A stretch of 48,080 nucleotides of DNA, taken from positions 1-48,080 of the forward strand of contig JAFMAW010000006.1 in NCBI GenBank assembly GCA_029784795.1, read 5' to 3'. Below the pieces are notes generated by a model. The model worked only from the letters and a program-made list of their open reading frames with translations. It made no database searches and had not been told where the DNA came from. Made by a program: the position numbers and the translations under genes. Position 1 is the stretch's first letter; every line of letters begins with the position of its first letter. The stretch is from Nitrososphaerota archaeon (GTDB taxonomy: Archaea > Thermoproteota > Nitrososphaeria > Nitrososphaerales > UBA183). Below, in pieces: positions 1-8,458 of this stretch.

Positions 1-1142
1 AGCTCGTCCGACTTTGAGAGGCCGCCGTCGGCCCTCAGGACCTTCGGCGCCTCACCCGACTGCTCTAGGACGAACCTCGCGTGGAAAGAGATCGCCGTCA
101 GAAGGCCCGACACGATGTCCTTCCTCTCGGTCTTCAGGTCGAGACCTGCGATGACCCCCTTGGCGCTGGGCGCACGGGGGACCTGCAGGCCCGACAGCGC
201 CGGGATGAAGCAGACCCCGCCCCTGCCTGCGACCTCGAGGTCAGAGTAGCTCCGCATCAGGCCCATGGCGAGCATCAGGTCGACCGCCTTTCCCGTGGTG
301 GGGAGGTACCCTTCGACCCCGAACCGGGTCTTCCCCCGCTCCTTGAGAAGGACCAGGGGGATCAGCTGGCCTCTCCTCGCGAACCCGTCCGTCGGGACGT
401 CGACGAACGTCCCGGTGCCGTTGGTGACCTTGGCGACCCCTCTCTCCAAGGCAGACTCGCCCACGCAGGCCGCCTGCTGGTCCGCCACCAGGGCGTTGAG
501 CTCTATCCCTTCGAACTCGCCTATCTTCTCCGCATTCTCTACGACAGTCGGGGTCTCCATCTTCAGCCCGACGAGCGACCTCACGATCCCTATCTCCTTC
601 ATGCTCCTCGGGTCTATGATGCCTGTCAGGCATGCGTTGGTCGCATCCGAGACGAACTTGCCGGTCAGCCTGTAGGCGAGGTATGCGTCGATGGTCCACT
701 GCATGCTCCCTTCCGGGAGCGCCGGGCTGAGCTCCTTCAGCCTGAGAAACCTGATCACTGGAGAATACGGGGATATCACGAGGTCCAGCGGGGGTATCTT
801 GCCCAGGGCCTTGACGTGCAGGGGAAGCCTCCTGTACGTGTCGTAGACCTTCCTGTCTGTCCACGTGACGATGGGCGTCAGGGGGGTGCCGTCTTTCCTC
901 CAGGCGACCGTCGATGCCCTGTAGGTCGCGAGCCCGGCAGACCTCGCACCCAGCTCCTTCCCCCTCAGCAGCAGGTGCTTCACCGCATGGAACAGCTGCT
1001 CCGCGTCTTGGAGCCCTTCGGCGCTCACCGGGACGGTCGCGACCTCCGAGCGCCTCCGGACGAGGTCGGACCCATAGACGCCGAGCTTGATGGACGTGGT
1101 CCCGACGTCCACGGACGCGAACAGGCCGTCCTCTGCGCTCAT
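1..1142 (-). CDS. FGGY-family carbohydrate kinase, probably glycerol kinase (C-terminus off the window)
   Basis: An open frame runs from an ATG at 1142 down through the window edge, about 380 residues, so the C-terminus is missing. Near the N-terminus is DVGTTSIKLGVY, the phosphate-binding start of the FGGY/actin-like ATPase fold. It is followed by a TWTDRK segment, then DQQAACVGE (glycerol kinases have GDQQAA here), NGTGTFV, and ADGGLSKSDEL, which matches the second ATP-binding motif. The ATG overlaps the stop of the upstream flavoprotein gene as ATGA, so the two are translationally coupled. Known for the family: ATP-dependent phosphorylation of a polyol or sugar. Inferred: glycerol is the substrate, because the partner looks like glycerol-3-phosphate dehydrogenase. 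Another FGGY sugar kinase is possible. Confidence 0.85.
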   Translation of the reverse strand, partial: MSAEDGLFASVDVGTTSIKLGVYGSDLVRRRSEVATVPVSAEGLQDAEQLFHAVKHLLLRGKELGARSAGLATYRASTVAWRKDGTPLTPIVTWTDRKVYDTYRRLPLHVKALGKIPPLDLVISPYSPVIRFLRLKELSPALPEGSMQWTIDAYLAYRLTGKFVSDATNACLTGIIDPRSMKEIGIVRSLVGLKMETPTVVENAEKIGEFEGIELNALVADQQAACVGESALERGVAKVTNGTGTFVDVPTDGFARRGQLIPLVLLKERGKTRFGVEGYLPTTGKAVDLMLAMGLMRSYSDLEVAGRGGVCFIPALSGLQVPRAPSAKGVIAGLDLKTERKDIVSGLLTAISFHARFVLEQSGEAPKVLRADGGLSKSDE

Positions 1143-2263
1143 TGACCAGGCCCCGCTATCATGCGCTCCACCATCTCCGCGATGGCGGGAGCGGCTGTCA
1201 GGCCAGGGGACTCGATCCCCACCAGGTTCACCACCCTCTTCTGTGGGCGATAGTCTATGATGAAGTCTCCTGTGGGGGAGAGGGGCCTCGTCCCGGCGTA
1301 CACCCTTGCAGCCTTCCAGTCCGCCTTGAGGAGAGGGCCGAACTTCGCTGTCAGCTGGGCCAGGTCTTCTTCCGTGTGGGCCCTGTCTTCCTTCGACTGG
1401 GTGACCCTGAGGGTGGGTCCCACGATCGTCGTGCCGTCGGTGGCGGGGATCAGCGCGCCCCCCTTCGTCCTCGAGCCCGTCCCCAGCGGGAGCGGCGCGA
1501 CGATGCACTTGAGAGATAGGCCCGAGCACACCGCCATGACGCCTAGCCCCGGCTCGAGCTTCCCTAGGTCTACGCCGAAGGCCGCCGCGACCTCGTCGGA
1601 GTACAGTCCCGCGGCGTTGACGACGACCCTGGCCCTTATCTCGCCGCAGGAGGTCTTCAGCGTCACCGCCTCTTCACGGGCGTCCGCCGACGTCACCTTG
1701 CAGCCGAACCTGAACGTCACGCCCCTGGCCGTCGAAGCGTCAGCGAGGCGCGACACCAGTTCATGGACGTCCACGGTCCCATAGCCGTCGACCTTCAACC
1801 CCCCGATGACCCCCATGGCCAGCGAGGGCTCGGCCTTCCTCAGGCTGCTCCCCCTCATCAGACTGACCCTGAACTCCTTGCCGAGCTCAAGCTTGACGTA
1901 GGCGAAGGCGGCGAGCAGGACAGGGACTGCGAGCCATCTGTTCACCACCAGGAGGGCGGGCATCCGGTTCAGCCTGACCCCGAGCTCACGGCAGAGGTCG
2001 TCGTACATGTGGTTCCCCCTCCTTGCGAGCTTGCTCTTCAGCGAGCCGAACGGGAGCTGGACCACATGGATGACGTTCGCCTGCCCGGCGGTGACCCCCG
2101 TTCCAGGGCCCTTCTCCTTCTCGACCACCACGACCCTCTTCCCCGAGCCCGCGAGGCGGTACGCTACGGCCAGACCGACCACCCCGGCGCCTATGACCGC
2201 GACGTCCGAGCCCGGCGCGGCCTCAGGCAGAGCTCCCCACCCGCTCACTCCCCGTCGGCACAC
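1139..2263 (-). CDS. FAD-dependent DAO-family oxidoreductase, probably glycerol-3-phosphate dehydrogenase-like
   Basis: The 374-residue protein has an N-terminal Rossmann FAD motif (VAVIGAGVVGLAVAYRL, residues about 21-37), a VVVVEKE strand end, NAAGLYSDEVA typical of DAO-family proteins, and a C-terminal GIESPGLTAAPAIAE segment. It lacks the C-terminal extension of bacterial GlpA/GlpD, so it resembles the short LhgO/G3P-dehydrogenase-like group. The start is GTG at 2263; a second in-frame GTG at 2248 is equally possible. A TATA-like box lies at 2298-2305. Its stop overlaps the kinase start, giving a two-gene unit for glycerol (or a similar polyol) oxidation. 2-hydroxyglutarate oxidase activity cannot be excluded from sequence. 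Confidence 0.8.
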   Translation of the reverse strand: MCRRGVSGWGALPEAAPGSDVAVIGAGVVGLAVAYRLAGSGKRVVVVEKEKGPGTGVTAGQANVIHVVQLPFGSLKSKLARRGNHMYDDLCRELGVRLNRMPALLVVNRWLAVPVLLAAFAYVKLELGKEFRVSLMRGSSLRKAEPSLAMGVIGGLKVDGYGTVDVHELVSRLADASTARGVTFRFGCKVTSADAREEAVTLKTSCGEIRARVVVNAAGLYSDEVAAAFGVDLGKLEPGLGVMAVCSGLSLKCIVAPLPLGTGSRTKGGALIPATDGTTIVGPTLRVTQSKEDRAHTEEDLAQLTAKFGPLLKADWKAARVYAGTRPLSPTGDFIIDYRPQKRVVNLVGIESPGLTAAPAIAEMVERMIAGPGQ

Positions 2264-2297
2264 CGCGACCCCACAGGGCGGCTGTCACGCGGGCCGT

Positions 2298-2305
2298 CTT
2301 ATCAA
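2298..2305 (-). promoter_or_regulatory. TATA-like box for the flavoprotein-kinase pair
   Basis: TTGATAAG on the minus strand, centred about 38 bp before the GTG at 2263. The predicted transcription start near 2274 leaves a leader of roughly 11 nt (or 26 nt to GTG 2248). Confidence 0.4.
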
Positions 2306-2340
2306 CGCGCCCAGTCTCTGACAAGACGATGACCTGGGTC

Positions 2341-2898
2341 CTATCTGACGCGCAGAAGGACCAAGGAAGAGAGGAGCGAAAGCGCCAGCAGGACAAGGGG
2401 CCCGACGTAGAAGTCGAGCTGGCCGTTCGCCTCGTAGTGGTACGCGTAGAGGAAGACGAACAGGATGGTCAGCAGCCCCTGCACCGTTCCGAACGTCGCT
2501 CTCATAGGGAGGGAGTGAGGCCCCCTGCCCAGCCTCAGCAGCGTCCCAACCGGGGCCAGGGCCGAAGACATGGCGAAGGAGACGGCGAGGACCATCGTCC
2601 CGCCGAGCACGAACGAGTCCAGCACCATGGCCGAGTACGAGACCGCGAGGAGCAAGGACGCCGCCAACGCCTCCAGAACGAGGGCGCTCAGGGTGGGCCT
2701 GGTCAGGTAGCCCACGAGCGAGAAGAGCATGCTGCCCGCGATTATGCCAAGGAACAGGGGGCCCAGCTGCCTGGTGTCTCCGATGGTGTAGACGAGCTGT
2801 GACGCGTACCCGAACCAGAGCAGCAAACCTGTAGAGAAAAGGGACCCCGCGAGGGAAAAGACCGCCAGGCCCGAGATCGACTTCCGCAGTGACGACAA
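2341..2898 (-). CDS. Polytopic membrane protein of unknown function
   Basis: The 185-residue protein is almost entirely hydrophobic, with about five to six predicted membrane spans and short charged turns (SLRKS at the N-terminus, LLRLGRG near residue 122, LLRVR at the end). It starts with TTG at 2898, 2 nt after the stop of the upstream phosphoesterase, so the two are probably co-transcribed. I recognise no family. A role linked to the secreted phosphoesterase is only suggested by adjacency. Confidence 0.6.
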   Translation of the reverse strand: MSSLRKSISGLAVFSLAGSLFSTGLLLWFGYASQLVYTIGDTRQLGPLFLGIIAGSMLFSLVGYLTRPTLSALVLEALAASLLLAVSYSAMVLDSFVLGGTMVLAVSFAMSSALAPVGTLLRLGRGPHSLPMRATFGTVQGLLTILFVFLYAYHYEANGQLDFYVGPLVLLALSLLSSLVLLRVR

Positions 2899-2900
2899 CC

Positions 2901-4367
2901 CTATCCCCTCCCCCTCCTCCTGACCCTGACCCCCCAGGCGAGGAGAACGACGTTCGCAGCCACCAGGAGTGTGAGGAAGTAGACGGACGCGTAGAACGGA
3001 ACTACAGCCGAGTCAGCCTGGACGAAGACCCCTGAGCCCAGGGAGGACAGCGTCGTGTTGGTCGAGCCGTGCCTCGGATATGGGAGGCTGGACAGGCTGT
3101 ACTGCGGCTGCATCGGGAAAGTGCTGGAGATTTGCTGCGACTGCAGGTTGCCTGGAAGGTCGAAGTAAGGCGACTGCGGGAGGGGAAAGTTCGAGCCGAA
3201 GTCGAACGTCATTGGCGCTCTTGGGACACCGCCCCCTCCGTATGGCGCGCTGAAATCGAAGAAGTCGAGCGGGACGTTCGCGCTAGAAACATACTGGTTG
3301 AGCGCGGGGACCTCCCAGTTGTAGTCGATGAGCGCGAGGATCGACGAATGCGTCAACACCGTGTTCGACACGTAGTCCTCCTTGGCGAAGGGGGAGACAA
3401 GGATCATCGGGAGCCTGAAGCCCGACTGGACCCCGTCGATGACGGGAGGGGGCACCTGGTCATAGTATCCGCCGGGGTCGTCCCATGTTATCGTTATGGC
3501 CGTCGAGTTCCAGATGGGGCTCCGCTCTATCTCATTGATCAGATAGATTATCCACATCTCACCCTTCAGGACGTTGGAGGGCGCCCCCTGGTCGGTGCCG
3601 TTTGCGCCCTGTGAAAAGACCCAGCTCACAGACGGGACGTCTCCGGAGTTCAGGTCTGACACGAACGTCCTCCAGGAGAAGACGTTGCCCAGACGGTCGT
3701 TCATGCCGGACACGTGGCTCCACTCAGAGTATGTCGCCCCCTGACTCTGGTAGGGGATGAAGAACCCCCAGGAGACGCCGTAGCTCTGGAGCTCTCCCAT
3801 GATCGTCTGGGAGAACGGGATCGAAGGAGGCGGGCCATAGTCGTTCATGACCGGCGAGTATCCAGCGAGGTAGTACATGGTGTTGGGGGCGCTCTCAGAG
3901 AGCAGGGGGGCGAAGTACATGTTGGCCAAAGAATACTCTTCGGCCAGGTCCCAGAGGGGGCCCAGCTGGGAGGCGGTGTAGTACGTCATCGAGGAGGGAC
4001 CGCTTCCGTCCACAAACCCGTTCATCTTCCCTCCGTTCCAGTCGATGTGGTAGGCCGTGTTCCCTTCGACCGGGTCGGGGGTGGAAAACGTGCCAGGAGG
4101 GATCGGGCTGGGCATGTTCGCCGTAGAGTTGGCGTCCAGTATGTTCGTCGGGGCGGAAAGGCTCGCGACCAGGCTCTGGTTAGGAGACGAAGGGTCGATG
4201 GGGTAGACCCCGAAAAAGTTGTCGAAGGTGTGGTTCTCCAGGTATATGTTGATCAGGTGCTTTATCGGCGTCCTGGTCTGGCCCGCGCTCGCGTAGGCGG
4301 GAGCCCCAGCCGAGAGCAACAGCAGGACCGCTATCGAAAGGACGCCGACATACGCCGCTGCCTTCAT
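2901..4367 (-). CDS. Secreted, membrane-anchored phosphoesterase (phospholipase C / acid phosphatase AcpA type)
   Basis: The 488-residue protein has a Sec signal peptide (about residues 1-27, cleavage near AYASAG). The phosphoesterase-family core contains IYLENHTFDNFFG (the family ENrsFD motif), ITWDDPGGYYDQVPPP and RLPMILVSPFAK, all characteristic of the PF04185 phospholipase C/acid phosphatase family. A C-terminal span (about residues 455-478) followed by RVRRRGRG anchors it with the catalytic domain outside. The family hydrolyses phosphomonoesters or phosphodiesters of lipids or nucleotides. Upstream of the glycerol genes it may release glycerol phosphate or phosphate from lipids outside the cell (inference). 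A TATA-like box lies at 4428-4435. Confidence 0.85.
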   Translation of the reverse strand: MKAAAYVGVLSIAVLLLLSAGAPAYASAGQTRTPIKHLINIYLENHTFDNFFGVYPIDPSSPNQSLVASLSAPTNILDANSTANMPSPIPPGTFSTPDPVEGNTAYHIDWNGGKMNGFVDGSGPSSMTYYTASQLGPLWDLAEEYSLANMYFAPLLSESAPNTMYYLAGYSPVMNDYGPPPSIPFSQTIMGELQSYGVSWGFFIPYQSQGATYSEWSHVSGMNDRLGNVFSWRTFVSDLNSGDVPSVSWVFSQGANGTDQGAPSNVLKGEMWIIYLINEIERSPIWNSTAITITWDDPGGYYDQVPPPVIDGVQSGFRLPMILVSPFAKEDYVSNTVLTHSSILALIDYNWEVPALNQYVSSANVPLDFFDFSAPYGGGGVPRAPMTFDFGSNFPLPQSPYFDLPGNLQSQQISSTFPMQPQYSLSSLPYPRHGSTNTTLSSLGSGVFVQADSAVVPFYASVYFLTLLVAANVVLLAWGVRVRRRGRG

Positions 4368-4427
4368 CGCCGGTTCCCGAGGACGAACATTGGCGGTTGA
4401 TGCCCGCGCCGTACGCCCTCTCCGTGC

Positions 4428-4435
4428 GATTTAAC
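4428..4435 (-). promoter_or_regulatory. TATA-like box for the phosphoesterase gene
   Basis: GTTAAATC on the minus strand. The predicted transcription start is near 4404, about 37 nt before the ATG at 4367. It forms a divergent promoter pair with the box at 4483. Confidence 0.5.
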
Positions 4436-4482
4436 GCTTGGCGGGGGCCCGCACAGCTCGGGTTCAGGCCCAGGCTCAGCCC

Positions 4483-4490
4483 TTTTATGA
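4483..4490 (+). promoter_or_regulatory. TATA-like box for the SCP2-ADH-ALDH operon
   Basis: TTTTATGA lies about 33 bp before the ATG at 4520, giving a short leader of under 10 nt. It argues against the longer reading frame that begins at 4397. Confidence 0.5.
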
Positions 4491-4519
4491 TAGGCGTCCG
4501 CTCTGACGCCCTGGTCAAG

Positions 4520-4924
4520 ATGGCCAGGTTTCCAAGCGAAGAGTGGACGAAGCTGTATGCGGAGAAGCTCAACGCGAACAAGAGCTACGAGGATGCCGGG
4601 AAGAACTGGGAGGGCGCCATCACTTTCGTGGTGCAGAAAGACAGCGCCTTGGACAAAGACGCGTTCATCTACCTCGACCTCTACCACGGCAAGTGCAGGG
4701 ACGCGAAGTTCTCGCTGACAGAGTCTGACCTCCCGACTCCGGAGTACAAGTACGCGGGCCCCTACGGCAACTGGCGAAAGCTGATCAACAAGGAGATCGA
4801 CCCGATCCAGGGCCTTCTGACCGGGAAGTTCAAGCTCCAGGGCTCCATGATGAAGATCATGAGGTTCACCAAGGCGGCCAAAGAGATGGTGAACACCACG
4901 GCCAGCGTCCAGACCGAGTCCTGA
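4520..4924 (+). CDS. SCP2-like sterol/lipid-carrier domain protein
   Basis: This 134-residue protein is a single SCP2-type domain. An N-terminal helix (PSEEWTKLYAEKLNANKSY) is followed by strands and a helix-turn segment with IQGLLTGKFKLQGSMMKIMRF, which is the C-terminal signature of SCP2 domains (LMxGKxKxxGdxxka). The ATG at 4520 was preferred over the frame-open 4397 because the TATA box at 4483 lies between them. SCP2 domains bind hydrophobic ligands such as acyl chains. Its stop codon overlaps the next ATG by one base (TGATG), so it is coupled to the dehydrogenase genes. It may hand a lipophilic alcohol or aldehyde to them (inference). Confidence 0.8.
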   Translation: MARFPSEEWTKLYAEKLNANKSYEDAGKNWEGAITFVVQKDSALDKDAFIYLDLYHGKCRDAKFSLTESDLPTPEYKYAGPYGNWRKLINKEIDPIQGLLTGKFKLQGSMMKIMRFTKAAKEMVNTTASVQTES

Positions 4925-6057
4925 TGTGGTTCTTTCGTTCGCCGCAGGTCGTCTTCGGGGACGAGGCGCTCTCCTACCTCTCTTCCCTCCCCATCAGGCG
5001 CGCGGCGATAATCACCGACCGCTACCTCCTCGGGACCGAACTTCCCGAGCGGGTGCGCGGGGCGCTCCCTGAGGGCGCCGAGTCACTCGTCGTGGGGGAC
5101 GTGTCGGCGGAGCCTCCCCTGTCCGAGATGACGGCGCATTTAGAGAAGGTCAGGGGGTTTTCGCCGGACTGGTTCGTAGCGGTGGGGGGCGGCTCGTCGA
5201 TAGACACCGCCAAGATACTCTTCGCCCTGCACGAGCGCCCCGACCTGACGGTGTATGACATCACCCCCCTCGTCCAGCTGGGCCTCAGGACGAAGAGCCG
5301 CCTCATCGCCGTCCCGACTACCAGCGGCACCGGCTCCGAGTGCACCTGGGCTGCCGTCCTCTCGGAGGAGAACGAGAAGAGGAAGCACGAGCTCGCGTCC
5401 CCAGAAATCCTCCCCGACTATGCCATCCTCGACCCTTCCTTGGTGGTCTCTCTTCCGCCCGAGCAGACGAGGAACACAGCCGCGGACGCCATCGCCCACG
5501 CCGTGGAGGCCTACGGGAGCACATGGCACAACCCCTTCTCCGATGCGATGGCCGAGAAGGCTCTGGAGCTGATCTCGGAGAACATCGAAGGCGTGATACG
5601 AGACCCGTGGGGCCTCGGGCCCCGGGGCCAGGTCCACATCGGGGCGTCCATGGCTGGGCTTTCCTTCTCCAACTCGCAGATCGGGTTGGTCCACGCGCTG
5701 GGGCACTCCCTCGGCGCGACCTTCAAGCTCCCCCATGGGAAGGCCGTCGGCCTCCTGCTCCCCTACGTCGTAGACTTCAACTACGACGCCTGTCCCGAAA
5801 GGTACGACAGGTTGAACATGCTCATCCCGCCCAAGTACCGAGGGAGGCGCCTCTCGGGCTCTCTGAGGAGCCTGCTTGGGATGATGGGGGTCGCGCGCAC
5901 GGTCAGGGACGCCGGGGTCGAAGAGCCGGCCTACGCCTCGAGCATGGACGCGCTGGTCACTCTAGCCTCAGAGTCGACAGGCATGGTCACCAACCCCAAG
6001 GACTCCGGGAGCGAAGACCTCAGGAACATTTTCATCAAAGCCTTCGACGGTGACTGA
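4924..6057 (+). CDS. Iron-containing (group III) alcohol dehydrogenase
   Basis: The 377-residue length is normal for the family. VAVGGGSSIDTAK is the GGGS nucleotide-binding motif, IAVPTTSGTGSE is the conserved PTTxGTGSE segment, and the metal-binding Asp and His residues are seen in NTAADAIAHAVEAY and HALGHSLGATFKLPHGKAVG. It should oxidise an alcohol or reduce an aldehyde or ketone with NAD(P). The start at 4924 overlaps the SCP2 stop and the aldehyde dehydrogenase follows after 3 nt. The pair could convert an alcohol to an acid via an aldehyde; the substrate cannot be read from sequence. Confidence 0.92.
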   Translation: MWFFRSPQVVFGDEALSYLSSLPIRRAAIITDRYLLGTELPERVRGALPEGAESLVVGDVSAEPPLSEMTAHLEKVRGFSPDWFVAVGGGSSIDTAKILFALHERPDLTVYDITPLVQLGLRTKSRLIAVPTTSGTGSECTWAAVLSEENEKRKHELASPEILPDYAILDPSLVVSLPPEQTRNTAADAIAHAVEAYGSTWHNPFSDAMAEKALELISENIEGVIRDPWGLGPRGQVHIGASMAGLSFSNSQIGLVHALGHSLGATFKLPHGKAVGLLLPYVVDFNYDACPERYDRLNMLIPPKYRGRRLSGSLRSLLGMMGVARTVRDAGVEEPAYASSMDALVTLASESTGMVTNPKDSGSEDLRNIFIKAFDGD

Positions 6058-6060
6058 CCC

Positions 6061-7542
6061 TTGATCGCACGCTACGGGAATTTCATAGGAGGCCGGGAGG
6101 ACTTCGAGGGAGAAGAAGCCGAGCTGAGGGGTCCTGCAGACGGCTCCAGGCTGGCGACCGTCACGTTCGCCGACGCGGAGAAGACGAAGGAAGCGATCGA
6201 CGCGGCGGAGGGAGCATTCGCCAGGTGGTCGAAGACGAGCATCGGCGAACGCCAGAAGCTCCTGGCCGCCCTCGCAGACAGGGTCCAAGAGAGGTCGGCC
6301 GAGTATTCCGGCCTCGAATCGGAGAACACGGGGAAGACGATCCGTCAGAGTACGCTGATGGACATACCCCTGGCCATCGAGCACATCCGCTACTTCGCGA
6401 CCACGAAGGACTTCCCTTCGGCGAGGGAGATAGAGCACCCGGAGTATCCGGGGACGAAGGGGATAGTCCAGTACGCCCCGCTGGGGGTCGTCGGGGCCAT
6501 AGCACCCTGGAACGTTCCGCTCCTCATGGCGGTATGGAAGGTCGCCCCCGCGCTTCTCGCTGGGAACACCGTCGTCCTCAAGCCCTCCCACCATACGCCG
6601 CTGACGGCCCTCGAACTGGCGAAAGACTGCAGCGCAGCAGGATTCCCAGCCGGCGTGATGAACGCCGTCGCTGGGACAGGGGAGGCAGTGGGTCAAGCTC
6701 TGGTGTCCAGTTCAAAGGTGAGCATGGTCAGCTTCACCGGGTCCACAGCCACAGGGGAGCGCCTGCTTTCGGGGTCCGCGGGGATCAAGAAGTTCACCAT
6801 GGAACTAGGGGGAAAGTCCCCCAACGTGGTCTTCGACGACGCCGACCTGGCGAAGGCGGTGAAAGGGGTCCTCTTCGGGATATACCTCAACTCCGGCCAG
6901 CTCTGCGAGTCAGGCAGCAGGCTCATCGTCCAAGCATCCATCAGGGAAAGGTTCCTTGCCAAGCTGAAGGAGGGGATGGAGAAGATGCGGGCCGGGAACC
7001 CGCTCGACATGGAGACAGACGTCAGCGCCATCACGACCTCGGAACAAAAGGCGAAGATCGAGGCTCTGGTGGACCAGGGGGTCAGCGGAGGCGCGCGGGT
7101 CTACTACAGGAAGCAGATGGAAGGGGCGACCCCGGCGGGGGGGCTGTACTATCCGCCCACCCTCTTGACAGAGGTCCCTGAAGAGGCCGAAGTCGCCAGG
7201 GAAGAGGTCTTCGGCCCGGTCCTGGTCGCCCTCGACTTCGACACCGAGGACGAAGCCCTCAGGCTGGCGAACGACACGGAGTACGGCCTCGCTGCCGGCG
7301 TCTGGACCAGGGACACGGAGAGGGCACGACGCGTGTCGGGGGGCATAGACGCGGGGACGGTCTGGGTCAACGAGTACCATCTCCTCTCCGCCGCCGCCCC
7401 GCGAGGCGGATTCAAGAAGAGCGGGATAGGGAGGGAGCTGGGGGTCGAGGGGATGCTGGAGTTCACACAGACGAGGCACGTCTTCCTCAACGAAGGGACA
7501 GACATCGACGAGGTCGCCTATGGCCTCCTTCTCCCAGAGTGA
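6061..7542 (+). CDS. NAD(P)-dependent aldehyde dehydrogenase
   Basis: The 493-residue protein is typical ALDH length. APWNVPLLMAVWKVAPALLAG and KPSHHTPLTALEL are the cofactor-binding region. SFTGSTATGE, MELGGKSPN with the general base Glu248, and NSGQLCESGSR with the nucleophile Cys282 (34 residues apart, as in the family) are intact. It starts with TTG at 6061, 3 nt after the alcohol dehydrogenase stop, and is the last gene of the SCP2-ADH-ALDH unit. It oxidises an aldehyde to the acid. The betaine/aminobutyraldehyde-like subfamily is suggested only by overall sequence feel. Confidence 0.93.
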   Translation: MIARYGNFIGGREDFEGEEAELRGPADGSRLATVTFADAEKTKEAIDAAEGAFARWSKTSIGERQKLLAALADRVQERSAEYSGLESENTGKTIRQSTLMDIPLAIEHIRYFATTKDFPSAREIEHPEYPGTKGIVQYAPLGVVGAIAPWNVPLLMAVWKVAPALLAGNTVVLKPSHHTPLTALELAKDCSAAGFPAGVMNAVAGTGEAVGQALVSSSKVSMVSFTGSTATGERLLSGSAGIKKFTMELGGKSPNVVFDDADLAKAVKGVLFGIYLNSGQLCESGSRLIVQASIRERFLAKLKEGMEKMRAGNPLDMETDVSAITTSEQKAKIEALVDQGVSGGARVYYRKQMEGATPAGGLYYPPTLLTEVPEEAEVAREEVFGPVLVALDFDTEDEALRLANDTEYGLAAGVWTRDTERARRVSGGIDAGTVWVNEYHLLSAAAPRGGFKKSGIGRELGVEGMLEFTQTRHVFLNEGTDIDEVAYGLLLPE

Positions 7543-7641
7543 CCGGCCTCAGCGGCTGCGAGGGTCACCAGAAACTCCGACGCAGTTGAAACTTGAATCG
7601 TTCAATTGGCTGCGTGACAACGGATACAGGATGCTGGTAAG

Positions 7642-8088
7642 CTACCCACGGCCGAAGCCTGTGGGCTTTCCCCTTCCCTGAGCATGCGCCGGCACAGCCA
7701 TCGGCTCAGGCGCATCGGAGACATGGCGTAGGAGCCCGCTTACAGGGACTCTCCTCCCCGAAATCTGGGACGCATCCTGGTCGGAATCCTCGTTCCGCTC
7801 GAGGAGGGTCTTGACGGCCACGGCGAGGGACGCCTTCCCGTCCGCGTTCACCGCCTGACCGCACTCTCTGCACCTGAACAGGGCGTAGTTGCCACCGTCG
7901 TGCCCTCTCCCCACCGCACCGCAGCGGGAGCACCACCTGGACGTGCGGTATGGGTCTACCCTGTTCAGCGCAATACTGTTGTCGAAGCATCGGCCTTCGA
8001 GGATTCTTCCTAGGAGATACAGGGGGATGGTCATGACGGTAACTCGAGGCGTCACCCAAAAGGACAGGCGGAGGGAGGGGGTGCTCAT
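7642..8088 (-). pseudogene. C-terminal remnant of an IS200/IS605-type TnpB
   Basis: What remains is the C-terminal third of a TnpB. A VDPYRTSRWCSRCG segment and FRCRECG form the four-Cys zinc ribbon, and VNADGKASLAV carries the last RuvC Asp. The first two RuvC acidic residues and the N-terminal domain are absent, so it cannot be an active nuclease. The coding end runs into the right-end hairpin at 7645-7665. The AT-richer, less ordered stretch around 7543-8184 is probably element debris. Confidence 0.75.
7645..7665 (-). repeat. IS200/IS605 right-end hairpin
   Basis: On the minus strand CCCACAGGC-TTCG-GCCGTGGG folds into an imperfect stem (one bulged A) with a TTCG loop. It sits directly at the 3' end of the TnpB remnant, as right-end/omega-RNA hairpins of this family do. 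Confidence 0.6.
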
Positions 8089-8184
8089 CTCGACGATGCG
8101 CGTCTCGCCTTCGGGGAGGGTCCTCAGAGCGGCCTACAGGAAGATAGGGCCGAGAAGGCATAGGGTCATTACCGCATTCTGGCT

Positions 8185-8412
8185 ATGGGGGTGAGAGACT
8201 TGACCGAGATTCACTACGACGAGGAGGAAGGCGTGCTGGGGACCCAACTGAAGAGCAGAGGATACTGGAGGAGCGTCGAGGTCTCCGAGAACGTTGTGGC
8301 GGACCCCACGAAGAAGGGGGGGATAATCGGAATGGACATCCATGGCGCGCGCCGGTCTCTGAAGGGCGTGGTCCCGCTCCTGGTGCCAAAGGCGCCGAGC
8401 AGTAAGCGGTAA
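8185..8412 (+). CDS. Small DUF2283-like protein
   Basis: The 75-residue protein contains IHYDEEEGVLG near the N-terminus and ADPTKKGGIIGMDIHGARRSL in the middle. This is the pattern of DUF2283 proteins (a short YD-x-EADALYI strand followed by a GxIvGIei strand). The function of that family is unknown. It starts at ATG 8185 (GTG 8191 is an alternative) and has no clear TATA box. It lies between TnpB debris and a PH-like gene and could have arrived with the element, but there is no direct sign of that. Confidence 0.5.
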   Translation: MGVRDLTEIHYDEEEGVLGTQLKSRGYWRSVEVSENVVADPTKKGGIIGMDIHGARRSLKGVVPLLVPKAPSSKR

Positions 8413-8458
8413 AGGCCGCACGCTGTTTTCGTTATAGCCAAACACTCCGAATCAGGGC

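Noticed and set aside
81..1145. Long open frame on the plus strand (354 codons)
   Set aside because: It is the antisense of the FGGY kinase gene, which has clear family motifs on the minus strand. The plus-strand product is Arg/Pro/Gly-rich without any domain.
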